Assembly (NCBI RefSeq): GCF_009857815.1
Contig: NZ_WVVW01000012.1
Location: forward strand, 62,001 to 126,000
Origin: Pseudomaricurvus sp. HS19
GTDB taxonomy: Bacteria > Pseudomonadota > Gammaproteobacteria > Pseudomonadales > Cellvibrionaceae
Reading direction: 5' to 3'
Length of the DNA stretch: 64,000 nt
This document shows, piece by piece, positions 25,257 through 32,819 of this stretch (position 1 is the stretch's first letter; each line of letters starts with the position of its first letter). Both the position numbers and the translations under genes were made by a program. Under the pieces are notes generated by a model. It was not told where the DNA came from. It worked only from the letters and a program-made list of their open reading frames with translations, and searched no databases.

Positions 25257-26741
25257 ATGGCTTCAAAAAGTTTGGGCAACCCTTTTGATCACACCACGAA
25301 ACTCACCCACACCGTTGGCTGCGACTGCAAGGTCTGTAAAGCCGAGACACTGACCCCGGGCGGGCTCAGCGACAGAGAGCGGACCCAGTTGCTGGAGCAG
25401 CAGGCGGAGAGCAGCAGCGCTGCCGCTTCCGCACACTCCCATTCTCATACTGCCGGAGACGCCGCGCCGCAGTTCGACAGCAGCGAAGATATGATGGATC
25501 GTGCTATCGAAAGCGCCATCGTGCGGGGCATCTTTGGCCATAACGATGCCTCCCGCCGCAATTTCATCAAGCTGGTGGGGGGCGGCACCCTGGCGTCGGT
25601 ACTGGGCACCATGATCCCGATGGATAAGGTTAAGGCGGCAGTGAAGGAGTCCATGGGGCCGCTGGAGAAATCCAAACTGAAAGTGGGCTTTGTGCCGATC
25701 ACCTGTGCCACGCCTATCATCATGGCGCAGCCCATGGGCTTCTATGCCAAATATGGACTGGACGTGGATGTCATCAAAACCGCCGGCTGGGCGGTAGCGC
25801 GGGACAAGTCATTAAACGGCGAGTACGACGCTTCCCATATGCTGACGCCCATGCCGCTGGCCATGAGCATGGGGGCGGGCTCCACTGCGACTCCGTATAT
25901 CATGCCCGCGGTGGAAAACATCAACGGCCAGGCCATTGTGTTGCACAACAAGCACAAGAATAAGCGCGACCCCAAACAGTGGAAGGGCTTCAAGTTCGGT
26001 GTGCCGTTCGACTACTCCATGCACAATTTCCTGTTGCGCTATTACGTGGCGGAGCACGGCATTGATCCGGACCAGGATATCCAGATCCGCGTGGTGCCAC
26101 CGCCGGAAATGGTGGCCAACCTGCGTGCCGGCAACCTCGATGGTTATCTGTCCCCCGACCCGTTCAACCAGCGCGCGGTGTACGAGAAGGTGGGCTTTAT
26201 TCATATGCTCACCAAGGACATCTGGCAGGGCCACCCCTGCTGCGCTTTCGCCTGCAGCCAGAAGTTTGCCACCGAGTTGCCCAACACTTACGCGGCTCTG
26301 TTCAAGGCCATCGTCGATGCCACGCACTTCTCTGCCAAACCGGAGAATCGCGACGAGATTGCCAAGGCCATCTCGCCGAAAAATTACCTCAACCAGCCTG
26401 AAATCGTCGTGCGCCAGGTGCTGACCGGTCGCTATGTGGATGGTCTTGAAGCGAAAGTACTGGATGTGCCGGATCGTATCGACTTCGACCCATTCCCGTG
26501 GCACTCCATGGCGGTGTGGATCCTCACCCAGATGAAGCGTTGGGGTTACGTGCAGGGGGACATCGACTACAAGGCGATTGCCGAGCAGGTTTATGTGGCG
26601 TCGGAAACGGCTGAGGTGATGAAGGGGCTGGGCTATGAGCCGCCGGCCACCACCTATGAAAACTACACCATCATGGGCAAGGTGTTCGATTACACCAAGC
26701 CGGAAGAGTACATCAACAGCTTCGCCATCAAGAGGGGATAA
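25257..26741 (+). CDS. NrtA/CmpA-type ABC transporter substrate-binding protein (probable cyanate)
   Basis: A 494-residue periplasmic binding protein of the nitrate/bicarbonate/cyanate family: KVGFVPITCATPIIMAQPMG, then GWAVARDKSLNGEYDASHML, and PPPEMVANLRAGNLDGYL. The Tat motif SRRNFIKLVGGG is at residues 99-110, unusually far from the start. The preceding 98 residues hold a CxCxxC cluster (Cys22, 24, 27) and a Ser/Ala/His-rich stretch. The ATG at 25257 has GAGGACAGG upstream, so this N-region seems real. It is first gene of the operon with permease, ATPase and cyanase, hence cyanate is the likely ligand. Confidence 0.88.
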   Translation: MASKSLGNPFDHTTKLTHTVGCDCKVCKAETLTPGGLSDRERTQLLEQQAESSSAAASAHSHSHTAGDAAPQFDSSEDMMDRAIESAIVRGIFGHNDASRRNFIKLVGGGTLASVLGTMIPMDKVKAAVKESMGPLEKSKLKVGFVPITCATPIIMAQPMGFYAKYGLDVDVIKTAGWAVARDKSLNGEYDASHMLTPMPLAMSMGAGSTATPYIMPAVENINGQAIVLHNKHKNKRDPKQWKGFKFGVPFDYSMHNFLLRYYVAEHGIDPDQDIQIRVVPPPEMVANLRAGNLDGYLSPDPFNQRAVYEKVGFIHMLTKDIWQGHPCCAFACSQKFATELPNTYAALFKAIVDATHFSAKPENRDEIAKAISPKNYLNQPEIVVRQVLTGRYVDGLEAKVLDVPDRIDFDPFPWHSMAVWILTQMKRWGYVQGDIDYKAIAEQVYVASETAEVMKGLGYEPPATTYENYTIMGKVFDYTKPEEYINSFAIKRG

Positions 26742-26743
26742 GC

Positions 26744-27571
26744 GTGCAGTCACTGAACCTGAGAGCAGCGCTGACTTCACTGGTTTTCCTGGTGGTGTTG
26801 CTGGGCCTGTGGGAGGCCTTCAACCAGCCGCCGGAAGCCTCAGGGGAGTTGTCGGAGTTTGAGCTGCTCATGGGCGGTGCCGACCAGGAGGCGAGGGTGC
26901 CGCCACCCTCGCAGGTTCTCGGTCACGCCTGGGATGAGCTGAGCAACCCGTTCTATGACGCAGGCCCCAACGACAAGGGCATCGGTATCCAGTTGGCCTA
27001 TTCGCTTTACCGCGTCTTGACCGGCTATTTCCTGGCGGCGCTGATTGCGATCCCGCTGGGCTTTGTCATCGGCATGTCGCCGCTGATGTACAAGGCGTTG
27101 AATCCGTTTATCCAGGTTTTGCGGCCGATCTCACCACTGGCGTGGATGCCTCTGGCACTGTTTATCATCAAGGATTCAGAGCAGTCGGCCATCTTCGTCA
27201 TCTTTATCTGTTCCATCTGGCCCATGTTGATCAACACCGCGTTTGGTGTGGCCAATGTGCGCAAGGACTGGATCAAGGTGGCGCAGACGCACGAGCTGGG
27301 TGCGCTGAAAACAGCCTTTCAGGTGATCCTGCCGGCGGCAGCTCCCACCATCCTTACCGGTATGCGCATCTCCATCGGTATCGCCTGGCTGGTGATTGTG
27401 GCAGCGGAAATGTTGGTGGGCGGTACCGGTATCGGCTACTACGTCTGGAATGAATGGAACAACCTCGACCTTAACAGTGTGATTTTTTCGATCCTGATGA
27501 TCGGCGTGGTGGGCATGCTGCTTGATCTGGCTCTCGGGGCGGTTGCGAAGCTGGTGCAATACGAGGAGTAA
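26744..27571 (+). CDS. NrtB/CynB-type ABC transporter permease
   Basis: A 275-residue inner-membrane permease of the nitrate/taurine/cyanate group, with about six helices. RVLTGYFLAALIAIPLGFVI and the NPFIQVLRPISPLAWMPLAL stretch are characteristic. The EAA-type docking loop is VAQTHELGALKTAFQVILPA. The start is GTG at 26744 with AGAGGGG upstream, two bases after the binding-protein stop. It should pair with the ATPase encoded next. Confidence 0.9.
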   Translation: MQSLNLRAALTSLVFLVVLLGLWEAFNQPPEASGELSEFELLMGGADQEARVPPPSQVLGHAWDELSNPFYDAGPNDKGIGIQLAYSLYRVLTGYFLAALIAIPLGFVIGMSPLMYKALNPFIQVLRPISPLAWMPLALFIIKDSEQSAIFVIFICSIWPMLINTAFGVANVRKDWIKVAQTHELGALKTAFQVILPAAAPTILTGMRISIGIAWLVIVAAEMLVGGTGIGYYVWNEWNNLDLNSVIFSILMIGVVGMLLDLALGAVAKLVQYEE

Positions 27572-27574
27572 CCC

Positions 27575-28483
27575 ATGAGTAAATCTTTTGTCAGCGTAGA
27601 AGGCCTGGCTCGCAAGTACCCGCAGAAAGAGGGTGAGCTGGTGGTGTTCGAAGATGTGAATATCGGCATCGAGAAGGGTGAGTTCGTTTGCATCATCGGT
27701 CACTCCGGCTGCGGCAAGTCCACCATCCTCAATGTGCTGGCGGGGCTCGACTCGCCTTCTGCCGGTGCGGTAATCATGGATGGCAGGGAGGTCTCCGGCC
27801 CCAGCCTGGATCGAGGTGTTGTGTTCCAGAACTACAGCCTGCTGCCCTGGCTGACGGCATTGCAGAATGTCTCCTTCGGGGTAAGGGCGCGCTTCCCGCA
27901 GTGGAGCAAGCAGCAGGTTAACGATCACAGCAAAAAATTCCTGGAGATGGTCGGGCTCGGCCATTCACTGGAGAAAAAGCCGTCACAACTTTCCGGAGGT
28001 ATGCGCCAGCGGGTCAGCATCGCCCGCGCTTTCGCCACCAGCCCCAAGTTGCTGCTGCTGGATGAGCCTTTTGGTGCCCTGGATGCCCTCACTCGCGGCG
28101 TCATCCAGGATGAGCTGATCAAGATATGGGGTGAAACCCACCAGACCGTCTTCATGATTACCCACGACGTGGATGAGGCCATCCTGCTGGCAGATCGCAT
28201 TCTGTTGATGACCAATGGTCCTCACGCGCGGGTGGCGGAGTCGGTGACCATCAACCTGCCGCGGCCGCGCCAGCGTGCCAGCGTGGTGAAGGACCCGGGC
28301 TACTACAAAATTCGCAACTACCTGGTCAACTTCCTGGTTGAGCGATCAGGTGAGTTGGCTGGCTCGGGCGGGGAAGAGAGCGGCAGCTTTAAAACGCTGG
28401 AAGTTGATCCTACCCAGCTGGCCGACACCGGCGAGACCAATAATTCGATGGTGGAGATGCCCGATCTGGTGGCATCCCACTGA
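27575..28483 (+). CDS. NrtD/CynD-type ABC transporter ATPase
   Basis: A 302-residue ATPase. Walker A is GHSGCGKST, the Q-loop is VVFQNYSLLPWL, the signature is LSGGMRQRVS, and Walker B is LLLLDEPFGALD with the switch His in MITHDVDEA. A C-terminal tail of about 40 residues beyond the usual end is Ser/Glu/Thr-rich and of unknown role. It starts three bases after the permease stop behind GAGGAG. It energises the uptake system whose product feeds cyanase. Confidence 0.92.
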   Translation: MSKSFVSVEGLARKYPQKEGELVVFEDVNIGIEKGEFVCIIGHSGCGKSTILNVLAGLDSPSAGAVIMDGREVSGPSLDRGVVFQNYSLLPWLTALQNVSFGVRARFPQWSKQQVNDHSKKFLEMVGLGHSLEKKPSQLSGGMRQRVSIARAFATSPKLLLLDEPFGALDALTRGVIQDELIKIWGETHQTVFMITHDVDEAILLADRILLMTNGPHARVAESVTINLPRPRQRASVVKDPGYYKIRNYLVNFLVERSGELAGSGGEESGSFKTLEVDPTQLADTGETNNSMVEMPDLVASH

Positions 28484-28543
28484 TTAACCGGGTTGTCTGC
28501 AGACTACCGACTGCAGATGCCAACAGATGCCTGAGGAGGGCGT

Positions 28544-28984
28544 ATGGACAAGCAAATGATGACCGACATCATCGTCTCTACCAAAGTTGAAAAAGGCCTG
28601 ACCTGGGAAACCATGGGGCAGGACCTGGGAATGTCGCCGGTATGGCTGGCGTCGGCCTGCCTGGGGATGAACAGCGCCCCGGCGGAAAAAGCGGAAGCCA
28701 TTGCCGGCTACCTGGGGCTGCCGGATGAGGTGGCGACGGCGTTGAAGGCGTTCCCCACCAAGGTCTGGGACCAGGCCGTGCCTACCGATCCGCTGATCTA
28801 CCGTCTCTATGAGGTGGTGGGTGTTTACGGTGACACACTGAAAGAGGTGATCCAGGAGAAGTTTGGCGACGGTATTATGAGTGCGATCGACTTTTCCATG
28901 GAGGTGGACAAGATCGAAGACCCCAAAGGTGATCGTGTCCTGTTGACCCTGAACGGTAAATTCCTGCCGTACAAAAGCTGGTAA
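28544..28984 (+). CDS. cynS: Cyanate hydratase (cyanase)
   Basis: A 146-residue cytoplasmic enzyme that converts cyanate and bicarbonate to ammonia and CO2. The catalytic trio known from E. coli (Arg96, Glu99, Ser122) is present as Arg87 and Glu90 in YRLYE and Ser113 in MSAIDF. The N-terminal part is the helix-turn-helix-like dimer region. The ATG at 28544 follows GAGGAGGG. It lies 60 bases after the ATPase in the same operon. The product ammonia can serve as a nitrogen source, which fits sigma-54 control. Confidence 0.97.
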   Translation: MDKQMMTDIIVSTKVEKGLTWETMGQDLGMSPVWLASACLGMNSAPAEKAEAIAGYLGLPDEVATALKAFPTKVWDQAVPTDPLIYRLYEVVGVYGDTLKEVIQEKFGDGIMSAIDFSMEVDKIEDPKGDRVLLTLNGKFLPYKSW

Positions 28985-28995
28985 AAAAAGCTGCT

Positions 28996-29031
28996 CGCGT
29001 ATGGTTGCCAGCAGCGACCATACGCGGGGTT
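28996..29031 (+). terminator. Hairpin terminator after cynS
   Basis: CGCGTATGGT / ACCATACGCG make a 10-bp perfect stem with an 11-base loop, followed by GGGTTTT. The T tract is short, so some read-through into the next gene is possible. Confidence 0.7.
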
Positions 29032-29062
29032 TTGCTGTCACTTGCCGGGAGTAGCTGCACCT

Positions 29063-29539
29063 ATGTCAGAGATTATTCCGCGCCCGCCGCTGCCGCCGTT
29101 CAGTTATGACGATGCCGTGTTGAAGGTGCGCAGGGCGGAAGATGCCTGGAACGGCCGCGATCCGCTGAAGGTGTCGCTGGCCTACACGCCGGACTCCCGT
29201 TGGCGCAATCGCTCGGAGTTTATCCGTGGCCGTGACGACATAGTAACGTTCCTGTCGCGCAAGTGGGAACGGGAGCTGGACTATCGCCTGATCAAGGAGA
29301 TATGGGCACACAGTGACAAGCGTATTGCGGTGCGCTTTGCCTACGAGTGGCGCGACCAGTATGGCAACTGGTTCCGCTCCTACGGCAATGAAAACTGGGA
29401 ATTTGATGAAAACGGCCTGATGGCTGAGCGACATGCCAGCATCAATGACCTGCCGATCACCGAGCGCGAACGCCTGTTCCGTTGGCCCGCCGGACCGCGG
29501 CCGGAAGATCATCCCGGCCTGTCCGAACTGGGTCTCTGA
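29063..29539 (+). CDS. NTF2-like (DUF1348-type) protein
   Basis: A 158-residue protein of the SnoaL/NTF2-like fold: [20 protein letters not shown], then [20 protein letters not shown] and [20 protein letters not shown]. Members are mostly uncharacterised small enzymes or binding proteins. The ATG at 29063 has GGGAG upstream; a TTG at 29042 in frame is less likely. It follows cynS after a partial terminator, and its presence in cyanase neighbourhoods may reflect a shared role, but no function is shown by the sequence. Confidence 0.85.
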   Translation: MSEIIPRPPLPPFSYDDAVLKVRRAEDAWNGRDPLKVSLAYTPDSRWRNRSEFIRGRDDIVTFLSRKWERELDYRLIKEIWAHSDKRIAVRFAYEWRDQYGNWFRSYGNENWEFDENGLMAERHASINDLPITERERLFRWPAGPRPEDHPGLSELGL

Positions 29540-29549
29540 ATGACCGGAG

Positions 29550-29933
29550 CTATTCTGCGGCGGGTGTCTTGCTGATCAGCTCCACCAGCTGGTAGCGATA
29601 GAGGCCGGCATCGGCCGGTGCTGTCTCCGCTGTGTATACCTGTACCTGGCGGATTTTGAGGCGGTAATCGAAGCCCTCTTCGAAGGTGAAGCCGTCGATC
29701 TTCTGGTAGAACGTCTTGCCGTCCACTACCAGGCATTTCATGGGCCCCACGCCAACGCAGTCCACCCTGGCCGGGCCAACTGTCACTTCCATGATGTTGT
29801 CTGTCACTGTCCTCTCCGGAATGGTCTTCTCCGGCATTGTCTTCTCCGGTTCAGGCGCTGCCGTGTCGCCGCCGCAGGCACTTAATAAGGTTATTGCTGC
29901 GGCCGCAGCCAGCATCAGTTTGTTCAGTCCCAT
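29550..29933 (-). CDS. Predicted lipoprotein of unknown function
   Basis: A 127-residue secreted protein with a lipoprotein signal: MGLNKLMLAAAAAITLLSAC, lipobox LSAC with the acylated Cys at residue 20. A short Pro/Glu/Thr repeat region (EKTMPEKTIPERT) follows, then a small folded domain with one further Cys pair-like segment (DCVGVGPMKCLVV). DUF4377-type heat-shock HslJ relatives have a similar DCxGVxPxxCLxV pattern, so this may be such a domain. The ATG at 29933 has AGGGAGA upstream. Convergent with the NTF2-like gene ten bases away. Confidence 0.8.
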   Translation of the reverse strand: MGLNKLMLAAAAAITLLSACGGDTAAPEPEKTMPEKTIPERTVTDNIMEVTVGPARVDCVGVGPMKCLVVDGKTFYQKIDGFTFEEGFDYRLKIRQVQVYTAETAPADAGLYRYQLVELISKTPAAE

Positions 29934-30187
29934 AATGTCATCTCCCTTGCGAGCTCTTGAATGGACAGGGCTGGAGCCTCTGTTTCCGGCAACGCCTACG
30001 GTATAGCACAAATGTCTGGTACGAGCCTTGCAGGAGCCTGTACAGGAGCAGACGCCGGAATCCCTTTGCAGGGCTTTCTGATCCGCGTCTGTGCCTTATC
30101 AGCCAAATTGTTGCTGTTGTGTTCCAAACCGGTGCAAGTGTGACATGCACGGTGAGGGATGCAACCCAGGCAGGTCAAGGAGGCCAG

Positions 30188-30742
30188 ATGGAAAAAATAG
30201 GACTCTTTTACGGTACGGAGACAGGCTCCACCCGGGTGATAGCCAGAAAAATCTATCACCAGTTGGGTGACGCCCTTGTGGCCAAGCCGCTTAACGTCAA
30301 TCGCATTACCCCCGCCGAGTTTTTGCGCTACGACGCGTACATACTCGGTGCCCCCAGCTATGGGGAGGGTGCCATACCCGGACACAGTGCCGGTTGTCTC
30401 GAGCGCAACTGGCAGGAGTTTCTGGCGCAGTTGGGCAATGCCAATCTCTATGGCAAGCGCATCGCCATGTTCGGCCTCGGTTCCCAGGAGCGATACCCGG
30501 ATAACTTTGCCAGCTCACTGATGCCGCTGCACCAGTCATTTGCCGGCTTTGGTGCCGAGATGGTGGGGGAGTGGCCCACCGCAGGCTACCACTTCAATCA
30601 TTCAGCAGCGGTGGTGGACGATCACTTTGTGGGACTGGTACTGGATCAGCGGGCCCAGGGTGCACAGAGTGGCGAGCGGCTCACCACCTGGCTTGATCAG
30701 GTGACGCCACGATTGATCAAGCGTCTGCAGCAGGCGGCCTGA
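30188..30742 (+). CDS. Flavodoxin
   Basis: A 184-residue FMN electron carrier. The phosphate loop is FYGTETGSTRVIA, the loop near the flavin ring is LGAPSYGEGAIPG, and the next is AMFGLGSQERYPDNFASSL. A Trp in the 50s loop, usual in flavodoxins, is not obvious. The ATG at 30188 follows AAGGAGG; a longer open frame from 29957 lacks conserved sequence. It is a lone gene, so its redox partner is not indicated. Confidence 0.9.
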   Translation: MEKIGLFYGTETGSTRVIARKIYHQLGDALVAKPLNVNRITPAEFLRYDAYILGAPSYGEGAIPGHSAGCLERNWQEFLAQLGNANLYGKRIAMFGLGSQERYPDNFASSLMPLHQSFAGFGAEMVGEWPTAGYHFNHSAAVVDDHFVGLVLDQRAQGAQSGERLTTWLDQVTPRLIKRLQQAA

Positions 30743-30770
30743 TTGCCGGGATGCTGCCCCGGGCTGTGGT

Positions 30771-31088
30771 TTAGTCTGTCAGCTCTTCCTGGCTCAGCAG
30801 TTGGCCTTCGCTGCCGAAGACCAGGCGGCAGGCCTCGTCGTCCAATGCCCGGATCTCGGCCCACTGCAGGCGACCCTGGTCGTCATAGCCGTAGCGATGC
30901 TCCAGCTCCACTTCGCCATAGACCCGTTTGTGGATGAGGGTTACACGGCCGGCATCATCATTGCAGACACCAAAGAAGGTATTGCGATTGGCGATCTCAT
31001 CGGTGCTGATGGGGCTGACCATCTGCAGCGGCAGTCCGGTGCCGCTGTAGCTCAGATAGTAACGTTGGTAGTGATTGATGGCTTCCAT
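30771..31088 (-). CDS. Conserved-looking small protein of unknown function
   Basis: A 105-residue soluble protein rich in aromatic and acidic residues (INHYQRYYLSYSGTGLPLQM, then RYGYDDQGRLQWAEI). No signal peptide or membrane helix is present. The YSGTGLPLQMVSPI start and a beta-rich layout suggest a small single domain. It is convergent with the flavodoxin gene. I do not recognise its family with confidence and give no function. Confidence 0.65.
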   Translation of the reverse strand: MEAINHYQRYYLSYSGTGLPLQMVSPISTDEIANRNTFFGVCNDDAGRVTLIHKRVYGEVELEHRYGYDDQGRLQWAEIRALDDEACRLVFGSEGQLLSQEELTD

Positions 31089-31259
31089 TGACAGGGCTCC
31101 CCGCTGACAGGCTTGGCTGTTGATTGGCCTCCGGGCGTTGCGGATATTTCTTCCGCAGCGAAGGTGACGGGCGCATCTTGTAACACAGCCGACAGCGTGG
31201 TGTCAGTCATTTTTCGTTGCCGACCGCGCAGAAAGTTTTGTCGTGTTTGCTGCAAAAAC

Positions 31260-31305
31260 AACTGACACAGATGCGACAAGTGCGTCATTACTGTCGCTGT
31301 CAGTT
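31260..31305. repeat. Inverted repeat AACTGACA / TGTCAGTT
   Basis: A perfect 8-bp inverted repeat; inside it GCGAC (31273) can pair with GTCGC (31293), extending the stem. It ends three bases before TTGACA. It could be an operator or the base of a structured RNA. Confidence 0.45.
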
Positions 31306-31403
31306 TCTTGACAAAAGTTCTCAACCATATGATTTTTATTGGCTTTTTCTGCTGCCATAAAACGGTGGCAGCTGGTCTGACTATTGCTCTCTGACTATTG
31401 GAT

Positions 31404-31439
31404 CAGCGTTTCACCGCGGGTGAAATGCTGAGGATTTTT
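31404..31439 (+). terminator. Hairpin plus T tract in the nif11 leader
   Basis: AGCGTTTCACC / GGTGAAATGCT pair over 11 bp (one G-U) around a 3-base loop, then GAGGATTTTTTT. It lies only 27 bases before the Nif11-type ATG, on the same strand, so it could act as an attenuator. Confidence 0.5.
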
Positions 31440-31465
31440 TTGTCAGACATTGTTAGAGAGTGTTT

Positions 31466-31684
31466 ATGTCCATTACACAAATTGCCGCGTTTTCCGCGAA
31501 AGCCAAAACGGATGCCGGGCTGGGTGAGGAGCTCAAAGCCTGTCAGAAACTGAAAGAGATGTTTGCCCTCGCCAAAGATCACGGGTTTGATTTTGACGAA
31601 GACAGTCTCTACCCGCCCAATGAGCCACAGTTCACCGAAGACCAGCTCTCCGAGCGCCTCGCCAAGGCTCTGTTGCGCGCCTGA
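31466..31684 (+). CDS. Nif11-domain small protein
   Basis: A 72-residue protein whose first 50 residues match the Nif11 pattern: MSITQIAAFSAKAKTDAGLG, then LKACQKLKEMFALAKDHGFD and a final FDEDSL helix cap. Nif11 domains are known as stand-alone proteins and as leader regions of ribosomal peptides. Here there is no Gly-Gly cleavage site or Cys-rich core, and no maturation enzyme next door, so a stand-alone role is more likely. The ATG at 31466 has AGAGAG upstream. It is followed eight bases later by an AlkB-like gene, probably co-transcribed. Confidence 0.75.
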   Translation: MSITQIAAFSAKAKTDAGLGEELKACQKLKEMFALAKDHGFDFDEDSLYPPNEPQFTEDQLSERLAKALLRA

Positions 31685-31692
31685 TACATCGG

Positions 31693-32352
31693 GTGGTGAC
31701 CTTCGTTTCAGCAGCCGGAGGTGCTGATCTGTCGGCCCGGGTCGGGACGGCGCCTGCACCATGCACCTGGCAACAGGTGCCCGGTTGCGCCTCCCTGTGG
31801 CTGGCGCCGGATTTTCTGGAAGAACAGCTGCAGCGCGGTTACTGCAATAGCTTTGTCACGAGCCATCCCTGGCCTGCCAATCACTACGAAGTCTTTGGCC
31901 GGCGTTTTACGTTGCCGCGCCTGCAGACATGGCATGCGGACGCGGGTATCGTCTATCGCTACAGTGACAACCTGCTAACCACCACGCCATGGACTCCACT
32001 CCTGTTAACACTGCGGCAACAGGTGGAGCAAGCCTGCGGCCACCCTTTCAACGCCGTGTTGGTCAATCACTACCGCAATGGCGGCGACCATGTTGGTTGG
32101 CACAGTGATGATGAGCGGGAGCTGGGCGAGTCGCCAGTGATTGCATCCCTGTCGCTGGGCGTCGCGCGGGAATTTGCCTTTCGGAGAAAGGATAGTCATC
32201 ACCGCAGCGGCCAGGTGTTACTGACCGGTGGCAGCCTGGTGTTGATGGAGCCGGCGTTTCAGCACCATTGGCAGCACAGTGTTCCGGTCAGCGCCGTTTC
32301 TGACGCGCGAGTGAACCTGACTTTTCGCTACGTCTATCCGCAGCAGCCGTGA
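31693..32352 (+). CDS. AlkB-like 2-oxoglutarate/Fe(II) dioxygenase
   Basis: A 219-residue oxygenase, likely removing alkyl groups from DNA or RNA bases. Iron ligands appear as His137 and Asp139 in GWHSDDE and a distal His (probably His195) in FQHHWQHSVP; the 2-oxoglutarate arginines are in RVNLTFR (206, 212). NHYRNGGDHVGWHSD and SLSLGVAREFAFR are strong ALKBH2/3-type segments. The start is GTG at 31693 (a second GTG follows), without a clear ribosome site, so the first 20-25 residues are uncertain. It sits eight bases after the Nif11-type gene. Confidence 0.9.
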   Translation: MVTFVSAAGGADLSARVGTAPAPCTWQQVPGCASLWLAPDFLEEQLQRGYCNSFVTSHPWPANHYEVFGRRFTLPRLQTWHADAGIVYRYSDNLLTTTPWTPLLLTLRQQVEQACGHPFNAVLVNHYRNGGDHVGWHSDDERELGESPVIASLSLGVAREFAFRRKDSHHRSGQVLLTGGSLVLMEPAFQHHWQHSVPVSAVSDARVNLTFRYVYPQQP

Positions 32353-32359
32353 GCAGCGA

Positions 32360-32770
32360 TCAACTGTTCCGGGGTCTCGGGGGGAAGCCCTCAAAGCGGT
32401 GAATCAATTCCAGCTCGTTATCCCAGTTGGCCCTGCTGCCGGTAAACAGGTGCGCCTCCGGCTTGAGGGGCAGGTCCTCATCAAGACTGCCTGCGGGCAC
32501 GATACAGATATCGCCGCCCATGCTGGTATTGGGCACTGCCGAGCCGCAGTTGACGCAGAAACTGCGCACATGGTGAGTGGGCTCCAGCCTGAAATCCCTG
32601 ACGCTTTCGCGGCCTGCTAGCCAGCTCAGGTTCGACGCTTTGGTAAAGAGGTTGGCGGCGTGAGCGGAGCCGGTGTCCTTGCGGCACCAGGAGCAGTGAC
32701 ACAGATAGAAGTGATCAAAGTCATCGCTGATTTCGAAGTGCACAGTGCCGCAGAGGCAGGATCCTTTCAT
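32360..32770 (-). CDS. GFA/CENP-V-family zinc-binding protein
   Basis: A 136-residue protein of the glutathione-dependent formaldehyde-activating fold. Zinc-binding cysteines are seen in GSCLCGTVHF, LCHCSWCRKDTGS and FCVNCGSAVPN. Members bind glutathione conjugates or zinc, but catalysis is often unproven, so no substrate is assigned. The ATG at 32770 follows AGGGAAG and begins right at the first conserved motif. It is downstream of the SDR gene on the same strand with a 49-base gap. Confidence 0.88.
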   Translation of the reverse strand: MKGSCLCGTVHFEISDDFDHFYLCHCSWCRKDTGSAHAANLFTKASNLSWLAGRESVRDFRLEPTHHVRSFCVNCGSAVPNTSMGGDICIVPAGSLDEDLPLKPEAHLFTGSRANWDNELELIHRFEGFPPRPRNS

Positions 32771-32819
32771 GGTTTTACTTCCCTCCTTATTGTTCCTGTA
32801 TGGCGATATAAAACCGGTG

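Larger units (their letters stand above)
31089..31465. other. 377-base gap with two hairpins, no gene seen
   Basis: It contains a short hairpin near 31138-31157 (TGCGGA / TCCGCA), an inverted repeat at 31260-31305 and a hairpin at 31404-31439 (both listed). TTGACA at 31308-31313 is a perfect -35 hexamer, but I see no good -10 at normal spacing. The region serves as the leader of the Nif11-type gene. Confidence 0.5.

Noticed and set aside
29957-30187. N-terminal extension of the flavodoxin frame
   Set aside because: No conserved sequence, and AAGGAGG sits right before the ATG at 30188.
31404-31439. A plain terminator for an upstream plus-strand gene
   Set aside because: No plus-strand gene ends nearby upstream (the preceding gene is on the minus strand), so an attenuator or leader element is more likely.
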